Source: Actinomycetes bacterium (lineage in GTDB: Bacteria; Actinomycetota; Actinomycetes; Actinomycetales; Dermatophilaceae). Taken from it: a stretch of DNA of 64,000 nt. Made by a program: the position numbers and the translations under genes. The stretch lies in assembly GCA_029552065.1 (NCBI GenBank), contig JAKPEG010000117.1:18943-82942 (forward strand), given 5' to 3'. Positions within the stretch are counted from its first letter, which is position 1. Every line of letters starts with the position of its first letter. The notes under the pieces were generated by a model, which was not told the DNA's origin, did no database searches, and saw nothing but the letters and a program-made list of their open reading frames with translations. This document shows positions 44,138 through 52,537 of this stretch, in pieces.

Positions 44138-44707
44138 TCAGTTCATCGACGGGTCGTCGGGGAAGCTCGCCACGAGGGCCAGGCTCCCGCGCTGGCGGAC
44201 GAGCACTCCGACCCACAGCTGGTCCGGCCGGTCGGTGAAGGCGTCACGCGGCTCGGCGTCGACGACGAACCAGTCGCCCCGCCGGATCTCGCCCTCGAGC
44301 TGCCCGCCGGACCACCCGGCATACCCGGCGAAGATCCGCAGCCCGGCGATCTCGGGAGCCACGAGGACGGGCGGCGCGTCGAGGTCGACCACGCCGATCC
44401 GCCGGAACAGTCGATGGATCGCCGGAGTCTCCCCGGTCTCTCCTGGCACGGTGACGAGCCCGATCGCCGAATCGGTCGCGACCGGGCCGCCCCGGAAGAG
44501 CCGTTGCGGCGCAGTAGCGACCGCCTGCCACCCCGGCAGGACCGCGTCGACGACGGCGTCGAGCGGCTGGTTGAGGACGACTCCCTGAGCCCCGTCGTCG
44601 TCGTGATGCAGCATGAGGATGACCGACCGGCGGAAGGCGTCGCCCTCCACTGCGGGGGTCGCGACGAGCAACCGCCCGGTCGTGTATGCCGTCTCCTCGC
44701 TGGGCAC
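44138..44707 (-). CDS. YqgE/AlgH (DUF179) family protein
   Basis: This 189-residue protein starts at GTG. The DUF179 pattern shows in GRLLVATPAVEGDAFRRSVILMLHHDDDGAQGVVLNQPLD, then FRGGPVATDSAIGLV and IRIFAGYAGWSGGQLEGEI-like segments (AGLRIFAGYAGWSGGQLEGEI). Function is not established. It starts 4 bp from the helicase stop and could be co-transcribed with it. Confidence 0.92.
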   Translation of the reverse strand: MPSEETAYTTGRLLVATPAVEGDAFRRSVILMLHHDDDGAQGVVLNQPLDAVVDAVLPGWQAVATAPQRLFRGGPVATDSAIGLVTVPGETGETPAIHRLFRRIGVVDLDAPPVLVAPEIAGLRIFAGYAGWSGGQLEGEIRRGDWFVVDAEPRDAFTDRPDQLWVGVLVRQRGSLALVASFPDDPSMN

Positions 44708-44711
44708 GGCC

Positions 44712-46760
44712 CTAGTCTCGCACCGCCCGGGCCGGTCGGCGCGGACCCGTGCGACGCTCCGGCGGGCCGCCGCTCCACGAGCGGCCGTGCCGCGGGCCCC
44801 GCGCGCCGCCGGGCCCGCGCCGGTGCGCGGGTTCGAGCAGGTGGCGTAGGTCCTCGTCGGACACCGGCTGCCCCGAGGGAGCGCGGGCGCCCGCGGCCAG
44901 GAGGGCGTCGCCGCCGAGCGATGCCTTCGTGAGCGGAGAATCCACCCCGGCCTCGCGCAGGAGGCGCTCGACGGTTCGACGCTGGTGGGGGAGCACGAGG
45001 GTGACGACGGTGCCCTCCTCGCCGGCCCGGGCCGTGCGCCCGGCCCGGTGGACGTAGTCCTTGTGGTCGGTGGGCGGGTCGACCTGCAGGACGAGCGAGA
45101 CGTCGTCGACGTGGATGCCGCGGGCAGCGACGTCCGTGGCGACCAGGACCGGCAGGCGGCCGTCGCGGAAGGCGCCGAGCACCTTGTTTCGGGCACCCTG
45201 GGTGAGGCCCCCGTGCAGGGCGGCGGCACGCACCCCGGACTCACGCAGCTGACCGGCCACCCGGTCGGCGCCGAGCTTGGTGCGGACGAAGACGATCGTG
45301 CGTCCGTCCCGGGCGGCAAGTTCGGCGGTCGCCGGCTTCTTGTCCTGCGGGTCGATGAGCAGGGCCAGGTGGCGCATCGTCGTCACCGCGGCCGTCGCCT
45401 CGTCGGTCTGGTGGGTGACCGGGTCGTGCAGGTAGCGCTGGACGAGCTCGTCCACCCCGTTGTCGAGGGTCGCCGAGAAGAGCATCCGCTGCCCGCCCGT
45501 GGGCGCGCGGTCGAGGATCGAGGTCACCTCGGGAAGGAAGCCCATCTCGGCCATGTGGTCGGCCTCGTCGACGATGGCGACCTCGACGGCACCCAGGTCG
45601 ACCGCCCCCCGCTCGAGCAGGTCGAGCAGCCGGCCCGGGGTGGCGACGAGCAGGTCCACCCCGCGGTGGAGCGCCGCGATCTGGGTCGTGTAGGACAGTC
45701 CGCCGGCCACGAGCTTGTGCCGCAGCCCGAGGACGTGGACGAGCGGTTCGACGGCGTCGGACACCTGCATGGCGAGCTCGCGGGTGGGCACGAGGACGAG
45801 CGCCCGGGGACGCCCGGGTTCGCGTTCGGTCGGCTCATGGGCGAGGCGGGCCAGCGTCGGGAGCCCGAAGGCGAGGGTCTTGCCCGAGCCGGTGCGCCCG
45901 CGGCCGAGGACGTCCCGGCCGGCGAGGGCGTCGGGGATCGTGCTCGCCTGGATGGGGAACGGCTCGGTGATGCCCTCACGGGCCAGCCGTTCGACGAGCC
46001 GCGGGGCGAGGCCGAGCGCGGCGAAGCCGTTGTCCGGGGCGATCGACACCGGGCCGTCGGTCAGCGGTCGCCGGGCCGACGACGTCCAGCGGTCCGCTTC
46101 CAGCCGCTCGGCCTCGGCGTCCTGCCCACGTGCGGGCGTCTCGGTCGTGAAGCGCCGGTCGCGGGGCCGGTCGTCGCCGTAGCGCCGGTCGCGGGGCTGG
46201 TCGTCGCCGTAGCGCCGGTCGCGGGGCCGGTCGCCGTCGAAGCGCGGGTATGCCGTGCGCTCCCCGCGATCGCGGTCGGGCCGTGCGCCCCGGCTGGGGG
46301 CGGCATACCGGTCGGCGGTGTCGCGGGCCGGGCGGTCGGGCCGCTCGTCGCGGGAGGCGAACCGGGGCCGCTCGTCGCGGGAGGCGAATCGGGGTCGCTC
46401 GTCGCGGGAGGCGAATCGGGGTCGCTCGTCGCGACCACGGCCTTGGGAGGAGCGCTCGGGCCGTTCGCCGTCGAAGCGCCGGCGCTCGGGTCGCTCGAAG
46501 CGTTCGGTGCGTGCCGAGCTGCCGGGGCGTGCGGGTCGCTCGAAACGCTCGGTGGACTCGCTTCGCTCGAAGCGAGGGGAGCGCTCGGGCCGCGCGGGTC
46601 GTTCCGACTTCCCGGGGCGCTCGGTGCGCTCGGGGCGGGGCGCTTGGCCCCGGTGCGGCTTCTTGGCCGCGGTAGTCGCGCCGGCCTTCGTGCGGGCCGC
46701 CTTCTGGGCGGAGGTCCAGCGGGCCTTCTTGGGCATGCCGGATCGTGAGGTGGGGGGCAT
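44712..46760 (-). CDS. DEAD-box RNA helicase with long repetitive arginine/aspartate-rich N-terminus
   Basis: This protein of about 682 residues has a helicase core in its second half: FPIQASTIPDALAG (Q motif), GRTGSGKTLAFGLP (motif I), PTRELA, TPGRLLDL, DEADHMAEMGF (II), FSATL (III), TIVFVRT, TDVAARGIHVDDVSLV (V) and HRAGRTARAG (VI). The N-terminal 230 residues are low-complexity: RDERPRFAS occurs about four times and DRPRDRRYGD about three times, with many PERxxRFER elements. The tail is probably disordered and RNA-binding. Start choice between 46760 and 46736 is uncertain. Likely role: RNA remodelling in ribosome assembly or cold adaptation. Confidence 0.9.
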   Translation of the reverse strand: MPPTSRSGMPKKARWTSAQKAARTKAGATTAAKKPHRGQAPRPERTERPGKSERPARPERSPRFERSESTERFERPARPGSSARTERFERPERRRFDGERPERSSQGRGRDERPRFASRDERPRFASRDERPRFASRDERPDRPARDTADRYAAPSRGARPDRDRGERTAYPRFDGDRPRDRRYGDDQPRDRRYGDDRPRDRRFTTETPARGQDAEAERLEADRWTSSARRPLTDGPVSIAPDNGFAALGLAPRLVERLAREGITEPFPIQASTIPDALAGRDVLGRGRTGSGKTLAFGLPTLARLAHEPTEREPGRPRALVLVPTRELAMQVSDAVEPLVHVLGLRHKLVAGGLSYTTQIAALHRGVDLLVATPGRLLDLLERGAVDLGAVEVAIVDEADHMAEMGFLPEVTSILDRAPTGGQRMLFSATLDNGVDELVQRYLHDPVTHQTDEATAAVTTMRHLALLIDPQDKKPATAELAARDGRTIVFVRTKLGADRVAGQLRESGVRAAALHGGLTQGARNKVLGAFRDGRLPVLVATDVAARGIHVDDVSLVLQVDPPTDHKDYVHRAGRTARAGEEGTVVTLVLPHQRRTVERLLREAGVDSPLTKASLGGDALLAAGARAPSGQPVSDEDLRHLLEPAHRRGPGGARGPRHGRSWSGGPPERRTGPRRPARAVRD
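46140..46230 (-). repeat. 30-bp tandem repeat inside the helicase gene (DRPRDRRYGD units)
   Basis: A unit of about 30 bp that encodes the DRPRDRRYGD motif recurs three times in frame in the helicase N-terminal tail. A 27-bp unit encoding RDERPRFAS recurs about four times further upstream (about 46340-46430). Both are in frame and prone to copy-number change by slippage. Confidence 0.85.
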
Positions 46761-46896
46761 GGGTTGCTCAACTACTTTCGACAGCTCGAGGGAGACGCGT
46801 CTCGAGCCGCCGGGAAGTCTGGGGCGACCGGGTAAGACGTGCCTCAGGCGCGTGGTGCGCCCGGATGCGGCCGGAAGCCCGGCCGAGTGGTCCATT
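46761..46896. other. Region upstream of the helicase gene
   Basis: This 136-bp stretch separates the helicase start and the VanZ-like stop. It is locally less G+C-rich around 46765-46790 and should hold the helicase promoter and leader. No clear promoter elements or gene are identified. Confidence 0.4.
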
Positions 46897-47262
46897 CTAC
46901 CAGCGGGTCGAGGACGCCCGCGCCGTCTGCCGCCGCCGCAGCACGAGCCACGCGAGGAGCAGCCCGAGGACGACGCCGACGCAGTCCCATGCGGCGTCGA
47001 GCGGATCGCCGGACCGGCCCGGCAGGAAGCTCGCCTGCATCCACTCGCTCGTCGGCGCGTGCGCGAGGAAGGCCAGCCCGATCACCACGGGTCGCCCCAA
47101 CCACAGGACGCCGGCCAGCACCGGTGCGCCGAAGAGGAGCAGGTGCATCGCCTTGTCCGATCCACCTGGCGCGCCCGTCGCGTCGATCCGTGGCCAGTAG
47201 AGCGCGACGAGATGGGCCCCGAGCAGGAGCAGGAAGGCCCAGGCGGGCCACCGAGCGCGCAC
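46897..47262 (-). CDS. VanZ-like membrane protein
   Basis: This 121-residue protein starts at GTG. It has four membrane segments and a VanZ-like ending, with SDKAMHLLLFGAPV and TSEWMQASFLPGRSGDPLDAAWDCVGVVLG (the conserved D..HF/N and GR..D..DxxxNxxG pattern). VanZ relatives act in glycopeptide tolerance or as membrane-organising factors; function here is unknown. It follows the lytic transglycosylase by 23 bp and is probably co-transcribed with it. Confidence 0.82.
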   Translation of the reverse strand: MRARWPAWAFLLLLGAHLVALYWPRIDATGAPGGSDKAMHLLLFGAPVLAGVLWLGRPVVIGLAFLAHAPTSEWMQASFLPGRSGDPLDAAWDCVGVVLGLLLAWLVLRRRQTARASSTRW

Positions 47263-47285
47263 CGGGCCAGGGTATGCCGCGTCGA

Positions 47286-48572
47286 CTAACCCGTGGTGGT
47301 CGGCGGCTCCGCCGCGACCGCTGTGGTGCTCGGGGCGGGAACGGCCGCGCTCGAGGCGGGCGGGTCCGTGGGTCCGTCGCTGGTGGGGGGAGGGGCCGAG
47401 CTGCTGGGCGCCGTGCTTGCGGTGGTGGGATCGGGCTGGGTCGTCGATGGGGCGCTCGTCGCCGTGGGCTCCGTCGTCGCCGTGGGCTCCGTCGTCGAGG
47501 TGGGCGTGGCAGTCGGGGTCGGAGTGGGGGTCGGCGCCGTCCCCTGGGTGATCGAACCCGGCTGGTCGGCGGCGGCGACCGCGTGGTCGCGGTAGGCGAA
47601 AGCCCAGGCGAGCACGGCCCGCAGGTAGGCATCCGAGTGGTTGTAGGCGAGCACGGCCCGCGCGCGTCCGGCGTCGGTCGAGAGGTCGCCGCCGGCCCGA
47701 CACAGATAGGCCGCAGCCCCCGTCGCAGCGTCGAAGACGTTGTGGGGGTTGAGGATCCGGTCCCCGTTGCCGTCGCGCGCGTAGCCCTGCCAGGTGGACG
47801 GGAGGAACTGCATCGGTCCGACCGCACGGTCGAAGCGGGCGTCGCCGTCGAGCCGTCCTCCGTCGCTGTCGCGGATGACGGCGGTGCCCGGGAGCGATCC
47901 GTCGAGCAGCGGGCCGAGGATGCGGCCGCGCGTGGTGCCCACGGCGTCGACCCGGCCCCCCTGGGCGTGGCCCGACTCGATTCGGCCGATGCCCGCAAGC
48001 AGCCACCACGGGAGGTGGCAGCCGGGGCTCGCGCCCGCGGAGAGCGCCTCCGCCTGCCGGTATGCCGCGAGCACGGTGATCGGGATGCCCACCGCGCCGG
48101 CTTGGGCGCCGGTCACCTGCACCTGCAGCGCGAGCGATTCCTGGAGGGCGAGCACCTCTACCGGCAGGTCGGGTGTCACTTCGGTCACCTGGTCGATGGG
48201 CAGGACGGTGAGGATCGGGTCGACCTCGACCTCCTCCTCTGCTGGCGGGTCCGGCCCGGGGTCGAGGTCGGCGTCCCGCTGCGTACGCGCGACCGCCGCG
48301 ACGTCGAGGGTGAACGCACGCCACAGATCCGCGGGCCGCGCGCGTTCGGACAGCGGTGTCAGCTGCCGGATCGGCAGCCCGCGGGCCGACTCGGCCTCCC
48401 CTGGGGGCGGGACGAGGGCCGCTGCGCCGAGACCGACGGCCGCGATTACCGACGACGCCCACGTGAGGCCGCGCCCGGACGTGGGTCGGCGCGCGGGTGT
48501 CGGCCGGGCCACAGCGGTGCGGGCGGGCGGCGTTGCCGCCGCCTGCGATCCCCGGACGATCCGGATGCGCAC
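47286..48572 (-). CDS. Secreted lytic transglycosylase-like protein (SLT domain) with Pro/Thr tail
   Basis: This 428-residue protein has an N-terminal hydrophobic segment (about residues 36-55) acting as signal anchor. A helical region follows, then a lytic-transglycosylase domain with WLLAGIGRIESGHAQGG (catalytic Glu in the ES context) and AVGPMQFLPSTWQGY, ending with AVLAYNHSDAYLRAVLAWAFAY. The C-terminal 90 residues are Thr/Pro/Ser/Ala repeats ([27 protein letters not shown]), a typical flexible wall-spanning linker. It cleaves peptidoglycan glycan strands. It diverges from the SIMPL-domain gene by 218 bp. Confidence 0.85.
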   Translation of the reverse strand: MRIRIVRGSQAAATPPARTAVARPTPARRPTSGRGLTWASSVIAAVGLGAAALVPPPGEAESARGLPIRQLTPLSERARPADLWRAFTLDVAAVARTQRDADLDPGPDPPAEEEVEVDPILTVLPIDQVTEVTPDLPVEVLALQESLALQVQVTGAQAGAVGIPITVLAAYRQAEALSAGASPGCHLPWWLLAGIGRIESGHAQGGRVDAVGTTRGRILGPLLDGSLPGTAVIRDSDGGRLDGDARFDRAVGPMQFLPSTWQGYARDGNGDRILNPHNVFDAATGAAAYLCRAGGDLSTDAGRARAVLAYNHSDAYLRAVLAWAFAYRDHAVAAADQPGSITQGTAPTPTPTPTATPTSTTEPTATTEPTATSAPSTTQPDPTTASTAPSSSAPPPTSDGPTDPPASSAAVPAPSTTAVAAEPPTTTG

Positions 48573-48790
48573 CCCTGACCCCTCTCCACGGCCTGCCGAG
48601 CGGTGGCTGCGAACGCCCCACCGTCGCTCTTGTCAGGGTAGGTCGCGATTCGAGCGCACAGCGCGGAATCGGGCGACGACTGTCCTTCGGCTCACCGCAC
48701 CAGCACCATCCGCCATATTCAGACTCAACTGTCACATCCGTCAGCGCACTCCGCCTCGTGGGGGCATCCCGGGATGCCTACAGTGACGTC

Positions 48791-49495
48791 ATGACGCACG
48801 CCGGTGACGCGTTCGACGACGGATCCCTGCCGGACCAGCGGGGCCGCCCTCGTGGCCCCCGTCCGGCTCGGGTTTCGGTCGGCGGGCACGGCAGCGCCTC
48901 GGCAACTCCGGACGTCGTCCGGGTGGCTCTGGGGATCCGCGCGGACGCGACCGGGGTGGCCGCCGCGCTCGCCGCCGGCAACGCCGCAGTTCGCGCGGTC
49001 TCGAGCGCCGCCCGGGCGCACGGCCTTCGGGATCGGGACATCGCCTCGACCGGGGCCTCGGTCCAGCCCAGGTGGGACCGCGAGGGCACCGCGGTGGCCG
49101 GCTACACGGCATACCACCAGCTCGCGCTGCGGGTGCGGGACCTCGGCAGCCTCAACGCCCTCGTTGACGCGGTCGCGGCCGCCGCCGGCGACAGCCTCGT
49201 CATCGACGGCATCACCCTCGACATCGCCGAGCGCGGGCCGCTCGTGGAGCGCGCGCGCGAACTCGCCTACGCCGACGCCCTGGCCAAGGCGCAGCAGTAT
49301 GCCGCCCTGTCCGGCAGCCGGCTCGGCCGCGTCCTCGCGATCACCGAGGACGAGGGCGGCATGCTCGCGCCGATGCCGCGTCGGGAGATGTTCCTGGCCA
49401 AGGCCTCCGACGCGGGGGGACTGCCGGTCGAGGCGGGCGAGCACTCGGTGTCGATCTCGCTGCGCGCCTCGTGGCAACTGCTCTCGGCGGAATAG
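48791..49495 (+). CDS. SIMPL-domain (DUF541) protein
   Basis: This 234-residue protein has an N-terminal charged segment and then a DUF541/SIMPL domain: RVSVGGHGSASATPDVVRVALGIRADATGVAAALAAGNAAVRAV, ARAHGLRDRDIASTGASVQPRW, LVIDGITLDIAE and SLRASWQLL at the end. The ATG at 48791 fits the family's start. The function of this family is poorly known (oxidative-stress or transport roles are reported for relatives). It stands 29 bp before the thioredoxin gene, probably in one operon. Confidence 0.83.
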   Translation: MTHAGDAFDDGSLPDQRGRPRGPRPARVSVGGHGSASATPDVVRVALGIRADATGVAAALAAGNAAVRAVSSAARAHGLRDRDIASTGASVQPRWDREGTAVAGYTAYHQLALRVRDLGSLNALVDAVAAAAGDSLVIDGITLDIAERGPLVERARELAYADALAKAQQYAALSGSRLGRVLAITEDEGGMLAPMPRREMFLAKASDAGGLPVEAGEHSVSISLRASWQLLSAE

Positions 49496-49523
49496 CAGGA
49501 TCGCCGCGCACGTTGGCCCGGAC

Positions 49524-49910
49524 ATGGCAACGACTGCACTCACCGCTGACACCTTCGAGCGCTCCATCCTCGACAACGACATCGTCGTCGTCGACTTCTG
49601 GGCCGCCTGGTGTGGTCCGTGCCGGATGTTCGCCCCCGTCTTCGAGAAGGCCTCGGATTCGCACCCGGACGTGGTCTTCGGCAAGGTCGACACCGAGGCC
49701 GAGCAGGCGCTCGCCGGGGCCTTGGAGATCACCTCGATTCCCACGATCATGGCCTTCCGCGAGGGGGTCCTGGTCTTCCGTCAGGCCGGCGCCCTGCCGG
49801 GTCCGGCGCTCGAAGACGTGCTCACCCGGCTCAAGGCCCTCGACATGGCCGAGGTCCACCGCGCGGTCGCCGCGCAGGAAGCCGCCGACGGCGCGGCTGC
49901 TCCGGCCTGA
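49524..49910 (+). CDS. Thioredoxin-family protein
   Basis: This 128-residue protein has VVVDFWAAWCGPCRMFAPVF with the redox pair C30/C33 and the cis-Pro loop ITSIPTIMAFREG. A 20-residue acidic/alanine-rich C-terminal extension goes beyond the usual 105-110 residues. It acts as a disulfide reductase in the cytoplasm, with a partner reductase encoded elsewhere. It sits between the SIMPL gene and yccF. Confidence 0.92.
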   Translation: MATTALTADTFERSILDNDIVVVDFWAAWCGPCRMFAPVFEKASDSHPDVVFGKVDTEAEQALAGALEITSIPTIMAFREGVLVFRQAGALPGPALEDVLTRLKALDMAEVHRAVAAQEAADGAAAPA

Positions 49911-49961
49911 GCCCTTCGCCACTCTTCAACCGACCGCTGGCCTCACCGAAGGTTCGCCCGT

Positions 49962-50369
49962 ATGCGCACCATCCTCAACATCATCTGGGTCGTCTTCGCC
50001 GGCTTCTGGCTCTGGCTCACCTATCTCGCCGCGGGCGTGCTCGCCTGTCTACTCATCGTCACCATCCCCTGGGGTATCGCCTCCTTCCGGATGGCGAGCT
50101 TCGCGTTGTGGCCCTTCGGCCGCACGATCGTCGATGCCCCCGACAAGGGGGCTGCGTCCACCCTGGGCAACGTCGTGTGGATCCTGCTGTTCGGCTGGTG
50201 GCTGGCTCTCGGGCACATCACGACGGCGATCGCCCAGGCGCTGACGATCGTCGGCATCCCGCTCGCGTTGGCCAACCTCAAGCTCGTGCCCGTCTCGCTC
50301 GTGCCGATGGGCAAGGAGATCGTGCCGGTCGACTACGCCCGGGCGCTCGGGCGCACCGTGACGGTCTGA
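49962..50369 (+). CDS. YccF-domain membrane protein
   Basis: This 135-residue protein has four hydrophobic segments and the duplicated YccF domain: MRTILNIIWVVFAGFWLWLTYLAAG, PWGIASFRMASFALWPFGRTIV, then GNVVWILLFGWWLALGHITTA and GIPLALANLKLVPVSLVPMGKEIVP. Function unknown. It is the third gene after thioredoxin and its stop is 64 bp from the 3' end of ssrA, which converges from the other strand. Confidence 0.9.
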   Translation: MRTILNIIWVVFAGFWLWLTYLAAGVLACLLIVTIPWGIASFRMASFALWPFGRTIVDAPDKGAASTLGNVVWILLFGWWLALGHITTAIAQALTIVGIPLALANLKLVPVSLVPMGKEIVPVDYARALGRTVTV

Positions 50370-50433
50370 GGTGTGCGCGCGACTGCGTGCACAGCGTGAC
50401 GTGACCACCCGGCATATCTGCGGCCGGGCGGTG

Positions 50434-50797
50434 TGGAGGTGGCGGGAATCGAACCCGCGTCCGATGACGTGATGGCCGGACTTCTCCGGGCGCAGTGCGC
50501 TGCGGATTTTCTCGGCCCCAGGGCTCGCGCGCACACGTTCCCTGACAGGCCCAGTCGAGTGGATGTCCCACGCCGCCCCCCGACATGACGGCGTGGTGAG
50601 CTCCCTAGCTGACGCCAGGCACTGAGTCGGAAGCTAGCTCAGGCTGACGGACTTCGAGGCTCGCTCAGGCGGCGAGGGCGAAGTCGGTGCGCTTTGCGTT
50701 GGCACCTATGGGTTTGCACGGATCGTTGACGAGATGACCGTGCGTCCTCGGCCCGCTTCTCCGGCGATGACGACCACCGTCGAAACCGATCACCCCC
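50434..50797 (-). ncRNA. ssrA: Transfer-messenger RNA (ssrA)
   Basis: On the minus strand the 5' end GGGGGTGATCGGTTTCGACGG (at 50797) pairs with the 3' end CACCTCC plus discriminator A (at 50434) in a 7-bp acceptor stem, with one G-T pair. The T-arm reads GGGTTCGATTCCCGCC. The tag frame, stop at 50665-50667 and codons 50668-50703, encodes ANAKRTDFALAA. CCA is not encoded. The length of 364 nt is typical. It rescues stalled ribosomes with SmpB, which is encoded 5 kb away in the same direction. The hairpins between tag and 3' end were not fully resolved. Confidence 0.95.
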
Positions 50798-50955
50798 TTG
50801 AGTGGAATTGAGTCGAATTCCGGGGTGAGGCCACGTCACGCTGTGCACTTGTCAATGGATCCAGCAAGGCATCCAGTATGCCGTGCAACGCACCTTCCGG
50901 TCGACCGCATTCCCGGGCCGAGCGGGCCTGGGCACCTGCCAGCCCCTCCGGCGGG
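50798..50955. other. Region upstream of ssrA
   Basis: This 158-bp gap lies between ssrA's 5' end and the mannosyltransferase stop. TTGACA (50850-50855, minus strand) is a -35 candidate for ssrA but no good -10 box sits at the right distance. The dyad GGAATT-GAGTCG-AATTCC is near 50804-50821. A GTATGCCG lies at 50876. Confidence 0.4.
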
Positions 50956-52536
50956 TCAGGACGAGGTTCCCCGTTCGGCCCGACGGCGCCCGGGGACCCG
51001 GTTGGGGGCCAGGGTGCGGTCGTGCCCGGAGGTGATCCACACGAGGGCGAGCGAGGCGAGCACGCCGACCGACACCGAGATCGGGTAGTTGCGGGTCGAG
51101 GCGTCGACGACCGAGTAGATCACCAGGCCGACCGTGGCCCACACGGCGATCCGCCTGGCCCGCAGCCCCGACTCGGTCATCGCGAAGAACAGCCCGCCCC
51201 ACAGGACGTACCAGGGGTGCACGACCGGACCCGTGAAGACGAGCACGAGCAGGATCCAGCCGAGGGTGCGCACCGGATGGCGCGCCTTGAACCGCCAGAT
51301 GAGCCAGGCCGTGACGACCAGGCCGATGACCTGGCCGATCCGCTGGAACCAGGGGACGACGGCGTTCTCGGCGACCAACCCCAGCTGCACGAGCACCCAC
51401 TCCACCCCGGTGCCGACGAGGGTGAAGGGCGAGAGCATCGAGCGGATCGTGTTGGGCACCCCGAGGGCGGTGATCCACCCGAACCCCAGCCCGCAGGCGA
51501 GGCTGATCCCTACGAAGGCCGCGACGAAGACCCCCACCGCCGCGAGGACCGGCCGGACCAGCTCGCGGTTGGTCGGCATCACCCAGCCCTTGCTGCGCCA
51601 CGCGTGCAGGGCGGCCACCGCGAGGATGGCCGCCGCGGCGGGTTGCTTGATGGAGGCGGCGGCCGCGACGACGACGGCTCCCCAGACCAGGTGCCGACTC
51701 GCCGCGGCCCACAGCCCGAAGACCATGAGGCCGAGCATGAGGCTGTCGTTGTGCGCTCCGCCGACGAAGTGCAGGAGCACGAGGGGGTTGAGCACGGCCA
51801 GCCAGATCGTCGTCTCGCGGTCGTAGCCGGTGATCCGGGCCAGCCTCGGCAGGTAGACCGACAGGAGCAGGACGCCGACGAAGGCGGGGATGCGCACGAG
51901 GATCGCCGCGAGATAGGCGTTGTGGCCGGTGAGGTCGACGATGAGGTGCTGCAGCTGGAGAGAGAGCGGCCCGTAGGGGGCGGGGGTGTCGCGCCAGTAG
52001 TTGTCGACCTGGGCGGTGAACAGGTCGCCGAGGACCCCAGGTCCCTCCCGATAGGGGTCGTGCCCCCGGTGCACGAGTTCGCCCTGCGCGGCATACGAAT
52101 AGGCGTCGAAGGACAGCAGCGGCGGGGCGAACAGCAGCGGGAGCGACCACAGCCAGACCGTGCCCCGGGTGAGCGGTCGGTGTCCCGGCGCACCCGGCCG
52201 CAGCCGCAACCAGGCATCGAGCAGGAGCATCACCCCGACGAACATGATCCCCGGCCCGGCGATGAGTCCGGCCCGGGTCTGGAACCAGCCGAGGACCGGC
52301 ACGTCGCGCCAGAGGTTGTCGTTGGGGAGCGTCTGGGGACCGAAGCTGCCCAGGAGGATGAGCGCCGAGCCGAGCATTCCCATCCGGCCGGCCTGGTCGC
52401 CCCACGCGTAGCGGATGTCCTCGAACTCTCGCCGGATCCGTCGCGTGAGCCCTGCCGGGTGCTCGTGGGCGGTGTCCCGCCCTGCCGTGGAGGTCAGGAT
52501 GTCACCTCCTCGCGCCCGGCCCTCGTTCGCCTTCAC
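50956..52536 (-). CDS. Polyprenol-phosphate-mannose-dependent mannosyltransferase-like membrane protein (MptB-like)
   Basis: This GT-C protein of about 526 residues has about twelve membrane segments. The first loop carries LLSFDAYSYAAQGELVHRGHDPYREGP, whose DAYSYAAQG and GxxPY patterns match the actinobacterial MptB/DUF2029-like alpha-mannosyltransferases. Later NPLVLLHFVGGAHNDSLMLGLM and PVVHPWYVLWG are conserved in that group. It extends envelope glycolipid mannan chains from polyprenyl-phosphate mannose (inference). The GTG at 52536 directly follows the MFS stop (TAG G GTG), suggesting coupled translation. The frame is open further upstream, but that part overlaps the MFS gene. Confidence 0.85.
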   Translation of the reverse strand: MKANEGRARGGDILTSTAGRDTAHEHPAGLTRRIRREFEDIRYAWGDQAGRMGMLGSALILLGSFGPQTLPNDNLWRDVPVLGWFQTRAGLIAGPGIMFVGVMLLLDAWLRLRPGAPGHRPLTRGTVWLWSLPLLFAPPLLSFDAYSYAAQGELVHRGHDPYREGPGVLGDLFTAQVDNYWRDTPAPYGPLSLQLQHLIVDLTGHNAYLAAILVRIPAFVGVLLLSVYLPRLARITGYDRETTIWLAVLNPLVLLHFVGGAHNDSLMLGLMVFGLWAAASRHLVWGAVVVAAAASIKQPAAAAILAVAALHAWRSKGWVMPTNRELVRPVLAAVGVFVAAFVGISLACGLGFGWITALGVPNTIRSMLSPFTLVGTGVEWVLVQLGLVAENAVVPWFQRIGQVIGLVVTAWLIWRFKARHPVRTLGWILLVLVFTGPVVHPWYVLWGGLFFAMTESGLRARRIAVWATVGLVIYSVVDASTRNYPISVSVGVLASLALVWITSGHDRTLAPNRVPGRRRAERGTSS

Positions 52537-52537
52537 C

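Noticed and set aside
46140..46430. Regular 27-30-bp repeats that could be read as a CRISPR array
   Set aside because: Units are contiguous, without unique spacers, and lie in frame within the helicase N-terminal tail.
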